A DNA stretch of 64,000 nt. Source: Suillus spraguei. Lineage: Eukaryota > Basidiomycota > Agaricomycetes > Boletales > Suillaceae. The notes beneath the pieces were generated by a model, which did no database searches, was not told the origin of the DNA, and worked only from the letters and a program-made list of their open reading frames with translations. The stretch covers positions 1-64,000 of the forward strand of contig JABCPU010000037.1 in assembly GCA_016800925.1 (NCBI GenBank), written 5' to 3'. Shown piece after piece: positions 11,637 to 22,118 of the stretch. Positions within the stretch are counted from its first letter, which is position 1, and every line of letters begins with the position of its first letter. The position numbers and the translations under genes were made by a program.

Positions 11637-12318
11637 TCAAGCACCCAGACTTTCGCCAAAAGCGAAGGCTGATGCTCCCTCTTCGTCGCTCCTCCTGAGT
11701 TTCTCGACGTAAATGAACGTCATGATGACGGTATCCATCATATGAGCTACTTCAGGCGATACTTCCAGCATGGCTTTACGTTTCTTTCCTATAAACCCGT
11801 GGGTCTCTCTGTGGAAGCGTGCGACCTCTATTCGAGATGCATCATCTCGTGAGAGCTTAAATCCGGTTCGTCATGTCAGAAACAACATCGATGAAGTAGC
11901 AGCATACTCACAACGACCACTTTGGACTCGACGTCCCAGCGATAGGGACGACCATCTGGTCCTGTGAAGACACGCTTCCTGCCAGAGTTTCAATTTCATG
12001 AGGACGACTCGGACTTCCTAGAAGGACGCTAACCCACCGACCCAATAAGCCTTTCTCCGGAATGAAGTGCTTCGTCTCTACTTCAGTTCCACCAGTACGA
12101 AACTTTGAGGAAGTAAATGTATGCCACTCGATCTCTCCCAATACATCGAACTGATCTAGCATATGATAATGGTCGCCATTTGGCTTGATTTTCTGAATGG
12201 TCGTAGTTTGGGCGCCAAGTAATTTGAACGGAGTGTCTGTCTTGTAAAGAACTCGACCTTGCTCGTTGGTGATGACGGTATCGCAAACGTGTTCAGAGGA
12301 GAGAGTGAGCCAAATCAT
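11637..12318 (-). CDS. DUF6593 family protein, copy 3
   Basis: Exons 12318-12038, 11978-11912 and 11855-11637 (minus) give 188 residues. The first donor is the weaker GTGGGT, as in copy 4; without splicing there the frame runs on for about 40 codons and stops. Landmarks are MIWLTLSSEHVCDT, LGEIEWH, KRVFTGPDGRPYRWD and MTFIYVEKLRR. The tail (DEEGASAFAF) differs from the other paralogs. An in-frame GTG extension upstream is not needed; the ATG at 12318 aligns with all other copies. Confidence 0.83.
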
Positions 12319-13394
12319 TGTGGGTATAGGCTTACTGCGCACTAGGTTGAGTGCTTTATACGCTGCATTCCAAGGACCTAGTAGGATGCAGTGAGCGGTT
12401 GAGCGCTGGTATCCTGGCAGTGCCGGAATTTGAATTTGTCATGGCTTAGAATTGGTTTCTTTGGTTCAGATCAATTTCATGGCCGCTGGGTCTTTGACTT
12501 TATCTTGACTAGCAACTCTATTTTTACTGGTCATATAGAAACTCTCCAACGATTAATGCACGTCTTTCGTGTCCTCCTGCGTTTTACACATGTTCTTGTA
12601 AGATCTCTCCAGTTCGCATAGCTGTTCGAGATCAAATATTAAATCCTGTTGGGAATGTCACTGCCCTTCACTGTGTTACATTGTCCAGAATTCTCCCGCT
12701 TACGCCGAATGCCCACCGGGATACTGCTTCTCGCACCATCTCTCTGTCTCTAACTTGTCCTGATCAGTGGCCTACCGTGCGAGGCAGAAGACGAGAAGAC
12801 CTTCGATTGAGGCAGAGCACAGCTGCAGAATGGAGAAGGTACGGTAACGGCGTTGCTAGTGTGTCATTTGTAATACCATATACACAATGGCCGCATTTCT
12901 TCCCTGAGACGACACGCATTCATTCAATCATCAACTGTACAGTTTTAACCAAAAAGGTTCTCGCGCATCGGCATATAGGTGCCTGAACGTTTGGATCCGA
13001 CAAAACCCTCTTCCCGCTGGATCCTACTGCGGCGACTGGGGATCATGATAATGGCGTTCTTCGCTCCTGAGCTGATATCGTCACATGGGCAATGAATAAC
13101 ATTCAGTTATTATAGCGCCAATGAATATTGTCAATAAATGCACATATTCTATATGTTCTATATCTTGATTTTGATGTTGTGGCGTATCTTAGAAACGAGA
13201 TTGAGGTATTCAAACTTCATTGGTACTAGCCTGCACTGCTCGTTTTTTATTGTTGATATATAAACCTTGCTGGTTGCTACCGACAGTACAAGCCACACAA
13301 CCGGTGGTACAAGACTCTGTGCGTATTTCAATATCAGGACCCACTTGATTGGCTGAATTGCCTTACAGGACGAAGCGTAGAACAATTCGTCGAC
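12319..13394. other. Intergenic with a dispersed flank module
   Basis: A stretch at about 12480-12710 (phrases AACTCTCCAACGAT and CATTGTCCAGAAT) recurs in diverged form near 38545-38645, 42270-42375 and 44060-44280. It marks the edges of the DUF6593 duplications. No gene supported. Confidence 0.5.
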
Positions 13395-13515
13395 GCGGTT
13401 TGGTCTTCCGTCGCAAGAATCTGCAAATGTGCTGTTCGTTCCGATTCGTGAACAGGGACGCCGCTTGTATCACTGGCCAGACAGCCACAATTGAATATTG
13501 ATGGGGGTCATATAG
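13395..13515 (+). pseudogene. Relic of a short-chain dehydrogenase C-terminus
   Basis: The sequence encodes, in two frames, a VGLPSQESANVLF-like piece and then ACITGQTATI. These align with the last exon of the intact dehydrogenase at 13740 ([14 protein letters not shown] and [12 protein letters not shown]). It is a leftover of a neighbouring duplicate, frameshifted and without other exons. Confidence 0.7.
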
Positions 13516-13739
13516 CTGAGATAATCATAGATCTGTCTTTGATCCTACTGGTTGGACCATATAGCACGGGTGTCTCCGAGTCGGGGGCAGTTCTCAATGA
13601 CCATAAGGTGTGCTATCTCATGGTCTCTTTTAGGAAGGATCTAAATGCATTCAGGGCGACTCGTTGATGCGCCGGTGTAATTCATCTCAGGAGTCGCCGT
13701 CCCAAAGATCACGACGTCTGTTCCCAAGGTCTTTACACT

Positions 13740-14944
13740 ATGCCTGATCCCACCTCTTCAACACTGACCATCCGACCCCGCGTCGCACTTATTACCGGTG
13801 CAGCCCAGGGCATCGGACACGCAATTGCTCTGCGACTCGCAGAAGATGGGCTTGACATTGCCATCGCAGACTTAGCATCACAGCGCACGAACCTCGATAG
13901 CGTCGCAGAGGAGGTGAGGGCGAAGGGGAGACGGTGCATTGTCTTGGAATGCGATGTGTCACAAGAGGAGGACGTCCAACGCATGGTGCAGGCTACGGAG
14001 AACGAATTTGATGGTTTGGACGTTGTGGGTGTCTCCTCTGCTGAAAACCGCGACGGCGCCTGACAGCTGGATAGATGGTAGCAAACGCTGGACGACACAT
14101 CGTGAAGACTATCATTAACTGTGAGCCCACCCTGTCTTTGATTCCTATGATATTTAGCTTTAGATGGTAACATCAAACTCCAATAGCTACCCTTACCGAT
14201 TTCGAGAATATATTCGATACCAATGTGCGCGGGGTTTTCCTGTGCTTGCGTGCTGCCGCGCAGGTCATGATCAAGCGAGGGTGTGGCGGGAAAATCATCA
14301 GTATGCGCGTCCATGTGTTATCTCACATCTGGATAATAATACCTGTTGTCATAGGCGCATCGTCGGTAGCAGGGAAGAGAGGGGATGCATTGAACGGTAT
14401 CTACTGTGCGTCAAAGGCCGCCGTTCGATCCTTCACACAGTCGCTTGGTATGTATTTCAGAGGTCATAATGCTTCATCCTATCTTATTTGGGTTCTAGCG
14501 AAGGAAGTCGGATCACACGGCATCACCGTGAATGCTTACGCTCCTGGACCGATTGATACACCTCTTCGTATGTTCATTTTATCTCATCTGCTACCCTACT
14601 ACTTTCCATCCATCAGACATTTTCTCTTTATTCTATATATGTACCCTGATTCTGATATACACGCATCCAGTGCAAGGCTCCGCAGATGCACTAGAGCAAC
14701 TAGGGGTTCCTGATGGCAAGGCAGCGATCCGAGATGTATGTATTAGTCTCCCTCTATCTCTCAGGGAGACTGCCGCCCCCTAATCAATTAAATCGCTTTG
14801 CAGCACCAAGCAGCGAATTCGGCACTGAGATATGTTGGAAAGCCGGAAGACATTGCGAATATAGTGTCGTTCCTCGCGGGCAAAGATTCTACCTTCATCA
14901 CTGGCCAGACAATCACAGTTGATGGAGGAGACTGGATGGACTAA
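13740..14944 (+). CDS. Short-chain dehydrogenase/reductase (acetoin/diacetyl reductase-like)
   Basis: Classical SDR oxidoreductase that would use NAD(P)H on a small carbonyl substrate. Exons 13740-14024, 14075-14120, 14187-14300, 14355-14447, 14499-14567, 14671-14735 and 14804-14944 give 270 residues, all GT-AG and phase-consistent. Seen: cofactor motif TGAAQGIG (residues 19-26), NAG (99-101), catalytic serine in SASS (149-152), YCASK with Tyr165 and Lys169, then the PG motif in YAPGPIDTP, and the C-terminal [11 protein letters not shown]. Length is typical of the family. Similarity to (S)-acetoin-forming diacetyl reductases is my recollection of the C-terminal pattern; the true substrate is unknown. 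Two relics of the same gene flank it. Confidence 0.9.
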
Positions 14945-15134
14945 TTTTGGGAATCTCACTAAATCATGTAACTTGTCTCAAAATTCAAACCCACTGTGCA
15001 AGTATAGCCCGACTCTTTGTATAACCAAATTTTGTTAGGCGTTACCAGTATTGACACGTGACCTTCTCATTGACTGGACATTTAAGGTGAGTTTTTTGGG
15101 AGACCAAAATGACTGAAACACTCTTGTACATTCA

Positions 15135-15200
15135 AGGAGTGAGCTTGAATCATGCGGCGTCATTAGTATGCTCCTGGACCAGTTGAGACGCATGGCTGTA
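15135..15200 (+). pseudogene. Relic of a short-chain dehydrogenase internal exon
   Basis: A short stretch matches the exon of the intact dehydrogenase around CATCACCG...GCTCCTGGACC and encodes a YAPGPVET-like peptide. The surrounding exons are gone. With the relic at 13395 it shows that the gene once existed in at least one more copy here. Confidence 0.55.
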
Positions 15201-15745
15201 TGTATGTTTCCGTGTTCTACTTCCAAGGATTCCACTTCTCAGAACCTTCCTAGTAAGGTAAGTGGTTTTATTGACATTCGAACACCTTGTGCGACCATTC
15301 TAATGCATCATGTAAATTTATTCCTGCTACCATAACTGAGGGAGCGGGTCATATCCATATTGTGTTTTACCACTAGGACATACTCGGATTCGTCTTCCTG
15401 AGTCTGTTACTTTTGACCTTGGTGGGAAGACAAGACTCCCGTTCCAATCCTCGATGTCTGACCTTCAAGGTAGTGACAGTATCACATTGTCCTCGTTTTT
15501 TAATATCTCTGATTTTCTTCTGTGTTTCTAGAAAATTCTTGTACTCTCAGTGGTAATGTCGATCATATTGAACCTGCTGATGATAGTGAATTGGAACCAT
15601 CTTAGTCTTCGTCCCTTGTCGGGGCAGTTTTATTATCTCGTAGCGTCCAGACTCGAACTTTATTGTTCATGTCATCTTTTTCGGGTCGTGTCTTGTGTCT
15701 TGCGGCATGATGTTCAACTTTGGAAGTCTCGTCAAGTGGAAGAGC
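15201..15745. other. Intergenic, no gene seen
   Basis: AT-rich sequence after the dehydrogenase relic. No domain or repeat recognised. Confidence 0.4.
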
Positions 15746-15749
15746 TAAA

Positions 15750-16150
15750 GCTTTAGTCTGACCAGTGTGGTCAACACGACGGAATCAAAATCTGTTTCTA
15801 TTGGACTACACAGGTTCGAAACCTGCTCAAATACTTTTTCTTTCTATCGGAACGCACTTGACATTCATTCATGGATGGTTTCTTTAGCAGTTCACCGTAA
15901 CTGGTCTTAACCAGGTGGTCGCTACAACAGAATCAAAATCTGTTTCTCTTGGACTGTGCAGATTTGAAACCTGCTGACGAGGTTTTTTCAATCAGAACAC
16001 GCCTTGATATTCATTCGTGGATGGTTTCTTTAGAAGTTCACCGTAAGTGGTCTTAGCCAGGTAGTTGTTGCAACAGAATCAGAATCAGTTTCTTCTGAAC
16101 CGTGCAGGTTTGAAGCTTGCCAACGACAAGGTTTTTTCTCTATCGGAACA
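15750..16150 (+). repeat. Three tandem tRNA-like (Pol III-type) units, period about 147
   Basis: Each unit has an A-box-like stretch (TTAGCCAGGTAG in the third), a hairpin ACAGA-ATCAAAA-TCTGT whose loop would present anticodon CAA, a B-box-like GGTTCGAAACC (15813-15823) or a variant near 15961 and 16107, and a T-run about 15-20 bases later. A and B boxes followed by a T-run are what Pol III uses. Acceptor-stem pairing is poor (5 of 7 in the second unit), so these are more likely tRNA-Leu-derived SINE copies or tRNA pseudogenes than functional tRNAs. Confidence 0.5.
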
Positions 16151-16440
16151 ACACCTTGACATAGTGGCTCAGTGCTCGTCAAGTTACAAAACAGCTCGAG
16201 AAATTGGGGTATCCCAGCGTTTGTCCAGACCAGCCTAAAGGTGAGTCGTTCTTCGGATTCCCTCATCTCACAACGCACTATACACGTCCTTAGAAAGGGA
16301 GTCTATTGAAACACATGAGCAACGTGGAAATTACTTCGTTCGCTTCTTCGTAATACTCGCTAAAGATGTATTATCTGTGCTGGTATTTCTTTATCCTTTC
16401 TCTGGTGTTCTTGCAAGGTGGGTCAAAAGAATGATTTCTC
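16151..16440. other. Intergenic, no gene seen
   Basis: Sequence between the tRNA-like units and the readable part of the next pseudogene. It may hold decayed 5' exons of that pseudogene, but nothing is recognisable. Confidence 0.35.
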
Positions 16441-17190
16441 AAAGCATTCTGAAGGCAAGCCCCACTTCAAGTGCTCACCTAAACCTTGACTCATGCACAT
16501 CCTTAGATTATACGTGGACTGAGCCGCACAGCTTCTTTGTGCTCATGGGTGGTATCATGCTTTATGTGGACGGGAAACCCTACCTTACACTACGCCCTGA
16601 TTACATTCTAAGGGTGTATCAATGCCCATACCCTAACGGCAAAACAGATCCACGATAAGAACAAAGGCAATAAGATATCAAAAGGACTGATCATCCTTCA
16701 GGTGGCCTGGTTCGTTATGCATGTCATCACCCGCGCCATTTATCACCTCGAAACCACCCAGCTCAAAACAGGGACTCTTGCTTTTGCGGTTCTGAATTTC
16801 TTCATCTATGCTGTGTGGTAGAACAAGCCTCTCAATGTGAAATGTCCCCATCTAGTGCACTGGAAGTCGACCGAGTCAAAGCTAGAGGATCACATTGATG
16901 GGTATGTATGCGCTTCAACAATTATACCTCTGCTGATTATGTCTGCCTTAGTATTCATACAGGAGACGAACTCTCTCCGCTTGGGATCTTGGGTCCAATT
17001 GTAGAACTGATAGGCTTATCCAAGATTCCCACATCCCCGTTCGACTTCCAACGTTTGATGGCAGCATCAATCTCGAATACCCGTGCACCGTACTTCTTGA
17101 ACTTGTTGCATTACTTATGGTAACCATATTTGGCGCCATCCATTGTATGGCTTGGTCTTTTGCCTTCCATTCATACCAGGAACAGGTAAT
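16441..17190 (+). pseudogene. Membrane-protein family pseudogene, copy 1
   Basis: Resembles a large uncharacterised Agaricomycete membrane-protein family. Readable pieces: FFVLMGGIMLYVDGKPYLTLRPDYIL, then in another frame TAKQIHDKNKGN, LIILQVAWFVMHVITRAIYHLETTQ and FAVLNFFIYAVW. Next come a TAG at 16819-16821 where relatives have a second Trp, and NKPLNVKCPH. A later piece (17100-17160) reads IFGAIHCMAW. The TGG-to-TAG change and the frame shifts show decay. Relatives have several membrane spans and no known function. A second copy lies at 36475-37010 with an internal deletion. Confidence 0.7.
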
Positions 17191-17225
17191 ATAGTGCATG
17201 AGTGCCGTCGCTATAACAATGAAAA

Positions 17226-17252
17226 CCGTCCGTCCGTCCGTCCGTCCATCCG
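17226..17252. repeat. CCGT tetranucleotide microsatellite
   Basis: About six tandem CCGT units followed by a CCATCC interruption. Confidence 0.9.
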
Positions 17253-17408
17253 CAGGCGAGCGGAATGCTTATATCAACTTAGACACGCCGCATGTGCATC
17301 AGGCCCCAATGTCATATCTAATTAGATCAGGTACATAGGAATATCAGGTGATCCGTATGCTGCTTTGCATCTGAAAAACGATGCTTCGCATACTTTGGCA
17401 ATTCCATA

Positions 17409-18860
17409 TTAGTTGGTGGTGGCATCAGTGTATGTGGTTGTGGCAAAACCAACACGGGACTCGCGGGTATTGAACACACTATAGAAACGCTGGAGGAATA
17501 CGTAGCCAAGACGAAAGTCATTCCCACTGCCAGTTGGTTTGTTAAGGTTTTGAACGACGAGATATATACCATTGACAGTACCCCTAATCTTGGAGTTGAG
17601 CGAACGAGGCCAGATTTGGGCGTTACGGCTCAGACTGTAGGTTTGCTGCCATGCAAAATAGTGAACAAGGGGTGTGAGGGCTGACAGAATTGACGTACTC
17701 CACCAATATGGAAGTTTAAGGGCTGCAGGGCATCGTACTGCTCAAGGGTAATAGAGAGCATTCTATTCCAGGGGTTTAAATGAGCGCCGGTTGCAGTCTT
17801 GTACTTGTCATAGGCATCTATCAAATGTTGATTAGACCATTATTAATTATTACTCACTGACTTTAAATACACACCGGAGGCAATCCAAATAAAGGTGCAG
17901 CCACAATCCACCATACCAGCGGTGAGAGTTGAGATCTCTGTGGAGCCGTATGTGATGCGCTGATTGATACCCCAATAGGACGATGCAGGCTTCATGTCGG
18001 TGGTAGAACTGAAACAAACGATTTCTTTCAGTCTGGATTGATCCAGGAGCTGAGGTAGCTTACGTGTATGCGATGTTGCCGATGTCAAAGCCAGGGTCTT
18101 CTTCACCAAAGACGAGCCTTCCACTATTATCTGTATTCGCAGTGGAGGGCACAAAATAGAGACTAACGAGGGGCTGAGAAATGCTGCCTTGCTTAAACAG
18201 GCGTTCAGTGACAGTATAAAGCCCTTTTAATGGTGCGCTTGGTATGGAGCCGATTGTCAAGACGCCAGGCCCGATGCCAAGGATACCGTCATAAGCCATG
18301 CCCCGCGTTTTAGAAGTGGCAACACCGATGGCCATCTGTTCAATGGTCAGCCCATCAGCAAGATTGACGGTATCGGTGAAGAGTATTCCTATAGATGATC
18401 ATAGGTATTTTCAACTTATGATATTGTTGTATGTCATACCAGTGAAGGGGTTACCACCATAGGTAATCTTCATACCCATGCTAGTGTTGACGGCGGTAGT
18501 ATCGGTTGGGTTGTACGGAGTGAGGGCGCCAATCCATGTGTTCGCGCTCCCGGTGTCGACAATCAAGCGGTCTTCAATAATACATTAGCAACTGCATGTT
18601 TTCTCAGTGTTGAACTTACAGAATGTAGCGGGACTGCCAACGCCAACTAATACGCAGGAGACCGTATGAAAGTTTTCCAAAGCAACGCCAGTATCTTGCC
18701 AGTGGGCATCATCGCGCTGCACCGGGTTGGCACCATTGGAAAAATGTAGCCTGCTGGTCATGGGGAGGATGATACGGGAATTGCGAACTTCAACGGCCGA
18801 ACCCGTGATTGAGATTGACCAAGCCAGGAGTGTCCACAAGGATGCAGCGGATAACATCAT
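17409..18860 (-). CDS. Secreted pepsin-like aspartic protease (A1 family) with a DCG second motif
   Basis: Exons 18860-18620, 18571-18440, 18388-18064, 18008-17854, 17817-17699 and 17645-17409 (minus) give 402 residues, phases consistent. A hydrophobic N-terminal segment (LWTLLAWSISITGSA) is a likely signal peptide, so the enzyme would be secreted. First catalytic motif IVDTGSANTWIG with Asp86; DGILGIGP follows. The second active-site region reads AGMVDCGCTFIWI, with Asp267 but Cys in place of the usual Thr/Ser of D[TS]G. The C-terminal part reads NAQIWPRSLN and RVGFATTTY, as in polyporopepsin-like proteases. Such proteases digest extracellular protein. The DCG motif is unusual, so activity is uncertain. 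The fourth donor (GTAATA) was chosen because it alone keeps the frame. Confidence 0.88.
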
Positions 18861-19482
18861 GATAGTTTACTGGAAAGTTATATCATACTAGGTGGCCCAT
18901 TATATATGTGCTAGCGAACGCGATGGCAACGTTCGGGAACCTGAGTCCCCCTTGGAAAAGCGATGACGAGATAGTTGCGATCAGAGTCATCAGGAGTGCA
19001 AGGATTCGAAATGTGGCAAGAGATGGTTTGCTTCCCCGACCACCTGAGTTCCCACATTCACTGCGGAAACGAGAATTTGATCAGGTCTGGACAGGGTGCG
19101 AAAAGACGATATAATAACCAGTATGTAATCAGAGGTGGAAAATCATGCAAATCCCGAGGTGACAGAGTAGTGGGAAGTACCCGTTTTTGGTTCTAATCCG
19201 ACGTAGGATCACTGGTTCTTGCAGAGTCTGAATGTGTAATTCTGGTGCTATTCCGACAACTGAATTATACTTGGTTTGTATTGTCCACATGTCTGATTTC
19301 AGTCTGAACACCATCATAATTGTATCGGATTAGCATCTGAATACGAATACGAAGCGATCATATGACTATATGCTCTCCTATGGATCTGCCCCGCTCCCGG
19401 ACGCTTTCAGTCGTTGCTCCTCTCGTTCCCTGCCTCTCACCACCACGATGTACGGCTCCCATTTCAACTTTCTAGAAGACAG
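18861..19482. other. Intergenic, no gene seen
   Basis: 5' flank of the protease gene and unclassified sequence. A frame at 18908-19196 has no recognisable domain. Confidence 0.4.
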
Positions 19483-19974
19483 GAAGTGCGTGCCACATAA
19501 CACATGTGTGATATGGAAACACGCACCTTCTGACGAGGCAATGAGAAAAGTTTGGTTTAGCTATTCACCTGGGAAGATAACACCACATACCGTGTGAGGG
19601 CGAAACATGAGTTTGTTGGGTTGGGCCGTCGCGGAGAAACTCATTCTGGCGTTGTCAAGGTCAAAAGAAACAGTGAACATTTCAACAGACAACATAAGTT
19701 ACACACCGTATGAGAATGGGACGTCGCCAGAGCACCACCAGCATTGAAATCACGCACTTCCTCGTTGTTGGACAGTGACAAGCAGCCAACATCGGGCAAG
19801 TAAGCCAAAAGACAAGAACACGGGAAATGAAATCGCTAGCCAGACGATACCCGGACTTCGACGTCACCTTATGATGGTCTCCAGGACATGAAGGAATTCA
19901 CGGAAATGAGACGGCTGACAAGAAGGCAAAGTTGACAGCCATGAGTAGAACGAACAATAACGAACGAGAGAACC
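19483..19974 (+). repeat. Tandem duplication, first copy (492 bases), containing LINE RNase H remnant
   Basis: The segment starting GAAGTGCGTGCCACATAAC is repeated head to tail at 19975. It encodes, with stops, the C-terminal RNase H region of a non-LTR element: DVTL, stop, WSPGHEGIHGNETADKKAK. The stop sits where relatives have Arg, consistent with CGA to TGA. Confidence 0.85.
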
Positions 19975-20700
19975 GAAGTGCGTGCCACATAACACATGTG
20001 TGATATAGAAACACGCACCTTCTGACGAGGCAATGAGAAAAGTTTGGTTTAGCTATTCACCTGGGAAGATAACATCATATACCGCGTGAGGGCGAAACGT
20101 GACTTGGTTGGGTTGGGCCATCGCAGAGAAACTCATTCTGGGGTTGTCTAGGTCAAAAGAAACAGTGAACATTTCAACAGACAACATAAGTTACACGCCG
20201 TATGAGAATGGGCCGTCGCCAAATCACCACCTGCATTGAAATCACGCACTTCCTCATTGTTGGACAGCGAGAGACTGTGACAAGCAGCCAACATCGGGAA
20301 AGCGAGCAAAAAGACAAGAACATGGGAAATGAAATCGCTAGCCAGACGATACCCGGACTTCGACGTCACCTTATAGTGATCTCCAGGACATGAAGAAATT
20401 CACGGAAATGAGATGGCTGACAAGGAGGCAAAATTGGCAGCCATGAGTAGAACGAACAATAACGAACGAGAGAACCTACCCCGATATCTCAGACACGGCA
20501 CACTCCCACTCAGCATCTCCGCTCTAAAACGAGCACACTGCCAAGAGACCCACTCCAGATGGAAGAGACTGTGGGCCAAGTCCCCAAGATATGAACTTTT
20601 CCAAGGACTAGACCCAAACGTCATTAACCGATCCTTCATATACTCTCAGAGCGGGACGCAACAAGAGCGCCATCAGGGTTGGGTACACCTGTCCCTGTAG
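19975..20700 (+). pseudogene. LINE RNase H C-terminal fragment (second duplicate copy and its continuation)
   Basis: The second 492-base copy (19975-20476) runs on into unduplicated sequence. It reads SPGHEEIHGNEMADKEAKLAAMSRTN, then YLRHGTLPLSISALKRAH, then W..SPRYELFQGLDPN. This is the end of an RNase H domain and the basic linker typical of fungal LINE polyproteins. Two stops (TAG TGA) precede the SPGH motif where the first copy has TGA TGG. The fragment has no upstream reverse transcriptase. Confidence 0.75.
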
Positions 20701-20725
20701 GCTTGATACATCAAACACCTATAGT

Positions 20726-21258
20726 ATAAGGGGCCCATACCTTCAAAACATCGAATTTTGATGATCAGATACCTAGAGTGTATTTAAAATGCATTCAGTA
20801 TTGTAGATCTATGCTTCCAGAACGATCCAACAAGAATTGAGTGTTGAGGAAGTAGAATAGATAAGAAATCGGGTGTGGGAAACTCAAAGACTCAAAACGT
20901 CGAAAATGGTCAGTTGAGTAGTGGTAGGACTTTAATGCTACACAAACTTACTTTACCACCACATCACTTCCACATATCTTCTACCCTCAGGGCAAGGTGT
21001 ATTATAGATTCCTTTTGTAGTCTAACATGTATCCTATTCAAATTTAATCAAATCTTTGGTCTATATCATACATAAATGAGAATTTTGTGTGATATGTGTT
21101 AATTATCACATTTTACACATATGTTCTTTTGCTTCCCTTTCACTCAGTACTTGATGGATCTTTCTCAAAATGTAGACCTATGATGTTTTATATATTATCA
21201 ATGCAGTCCAGGTATCTGATCATCAAAATTCGATGTTTTGAAGGTATGGGCCCCTTAT
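20726..21258. mobile_element. Hairpin (MITE-like) element with perfect 49-base inverted repeats
   Basis: Positions 20726-20774 and 21210-21258 are exact reverse complements over 49 bases (starting ATAAGGGGCCCATACC). Weaker complementarity continues inward for roughly another 100 bases, so the unit could form a long hairpin. No transposase frame lies inside. Target-site duplication was not resolved; the ends may lie slightly outside the perfect part. Confidence 0.7.
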
Positions 21259-21889
21259 CAGTGGAAATATCAAGTATAGACACAATCTCAAAAGTCCGGC
21301 TCATTTTGAGCTGATCTTTGTCATGAAAAGCAGGTAAATATGCTATAAAATTATTTGTGAACAGGTTGGATCATGGATGCAAGGTAGAGTGGTTAGAAAA
21401 TATCAATATGTCAAAAATGCGACTTTGTCCAATTGTGCTCCTGCAGATGAATACTTTAGGTTTTCTGTAGTAGCTAAGTTATATATTAAAATATGAGTAG
21501 AAATAGACCCCTCACAAGAGTTGAGGTCCGGTCCTATAGGAAAAAAAAAGACAGGGGATACCATCAGGAGAGGGTGGCTACACTACACAACAGGATCTTG
21601 TCATATAGTCCTGAGCTCCTGATACATTTTCCTATTGTTAAATATGTGTTGGGCATCCTTTAACCAAGTCTATCTACCTAAAAATAATCAAATGGGAACA
21701 TATTTCATGTTTTTCTGCATATGTACTATATCTATTGATGCAGGACGTCTCAGGAGGTCAAATAAAGCTATGAATCTCTTCAAATATGTTCCTAAGCATG
21801 TTCTAAATGTCCTAGATCACACACCTATCAAAAGGACAAAAATGCGAAAGTGTTCTGTGCCCCAGGTTATGTTGAAAGAGGCCTGGAGG
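21259..21889. other. Intergenic, no gene seen
   Basis: AT-rich sequence between the inverted-repeat element and the dispersed repeat. A 125-codon frame at 21635-22012 has no domain. Confidence 0.4.
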
Positions 21890-22118
21890 AGGAGCAGGCA
21901 CACAAATAAACAAAAAAAGCGGTCTATTATATTATATTATACACATATATGCCAAACTACTACTTATATATTGAATGAAACCCATTGTGGTGTGGTGGTG
22001 AAGCTGCAGTGAGGTAGTGGGGTGTGAGAATAATTGATATTGTGGAGATTTCCAAAAATGGGCGATGTTTTTGGTGTTGTGGGGAAATTCCCACAGTAGG
22101 TGGCCAAAAAAGCGACAA
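21890..22118 (+). repeat. Dispersed 230-base repeat, copy 1
   Basis: Closely similar to 35971-36200. Both start GGAGCAGGCA and contain AAAGCGGTCTATTATATTAT and a GGGGAAATTCCCAC palindrome. The second copy sits immediately after the right LTR end of the Gypsy element. Class unknown. Confidence 0.8.

Noticed and set aside
15750..16150. Functional tRNA-Leu(CAA) genes
   Set aside because: Acceptor stems do not pair well and the units drift from one another; tRNA-derived repeats fit better.
17226..17252. CRISPR-like or regulatory repeat
   Set aside because: It is a plain CCGT microsatellite; CRISPR arrays are not expected in a fungal nuclear genome.
21635..22012. 125-codon frame in the repeat island
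   Set aside because: AT-rich, no domain, and it runs into a dispersed repeat.
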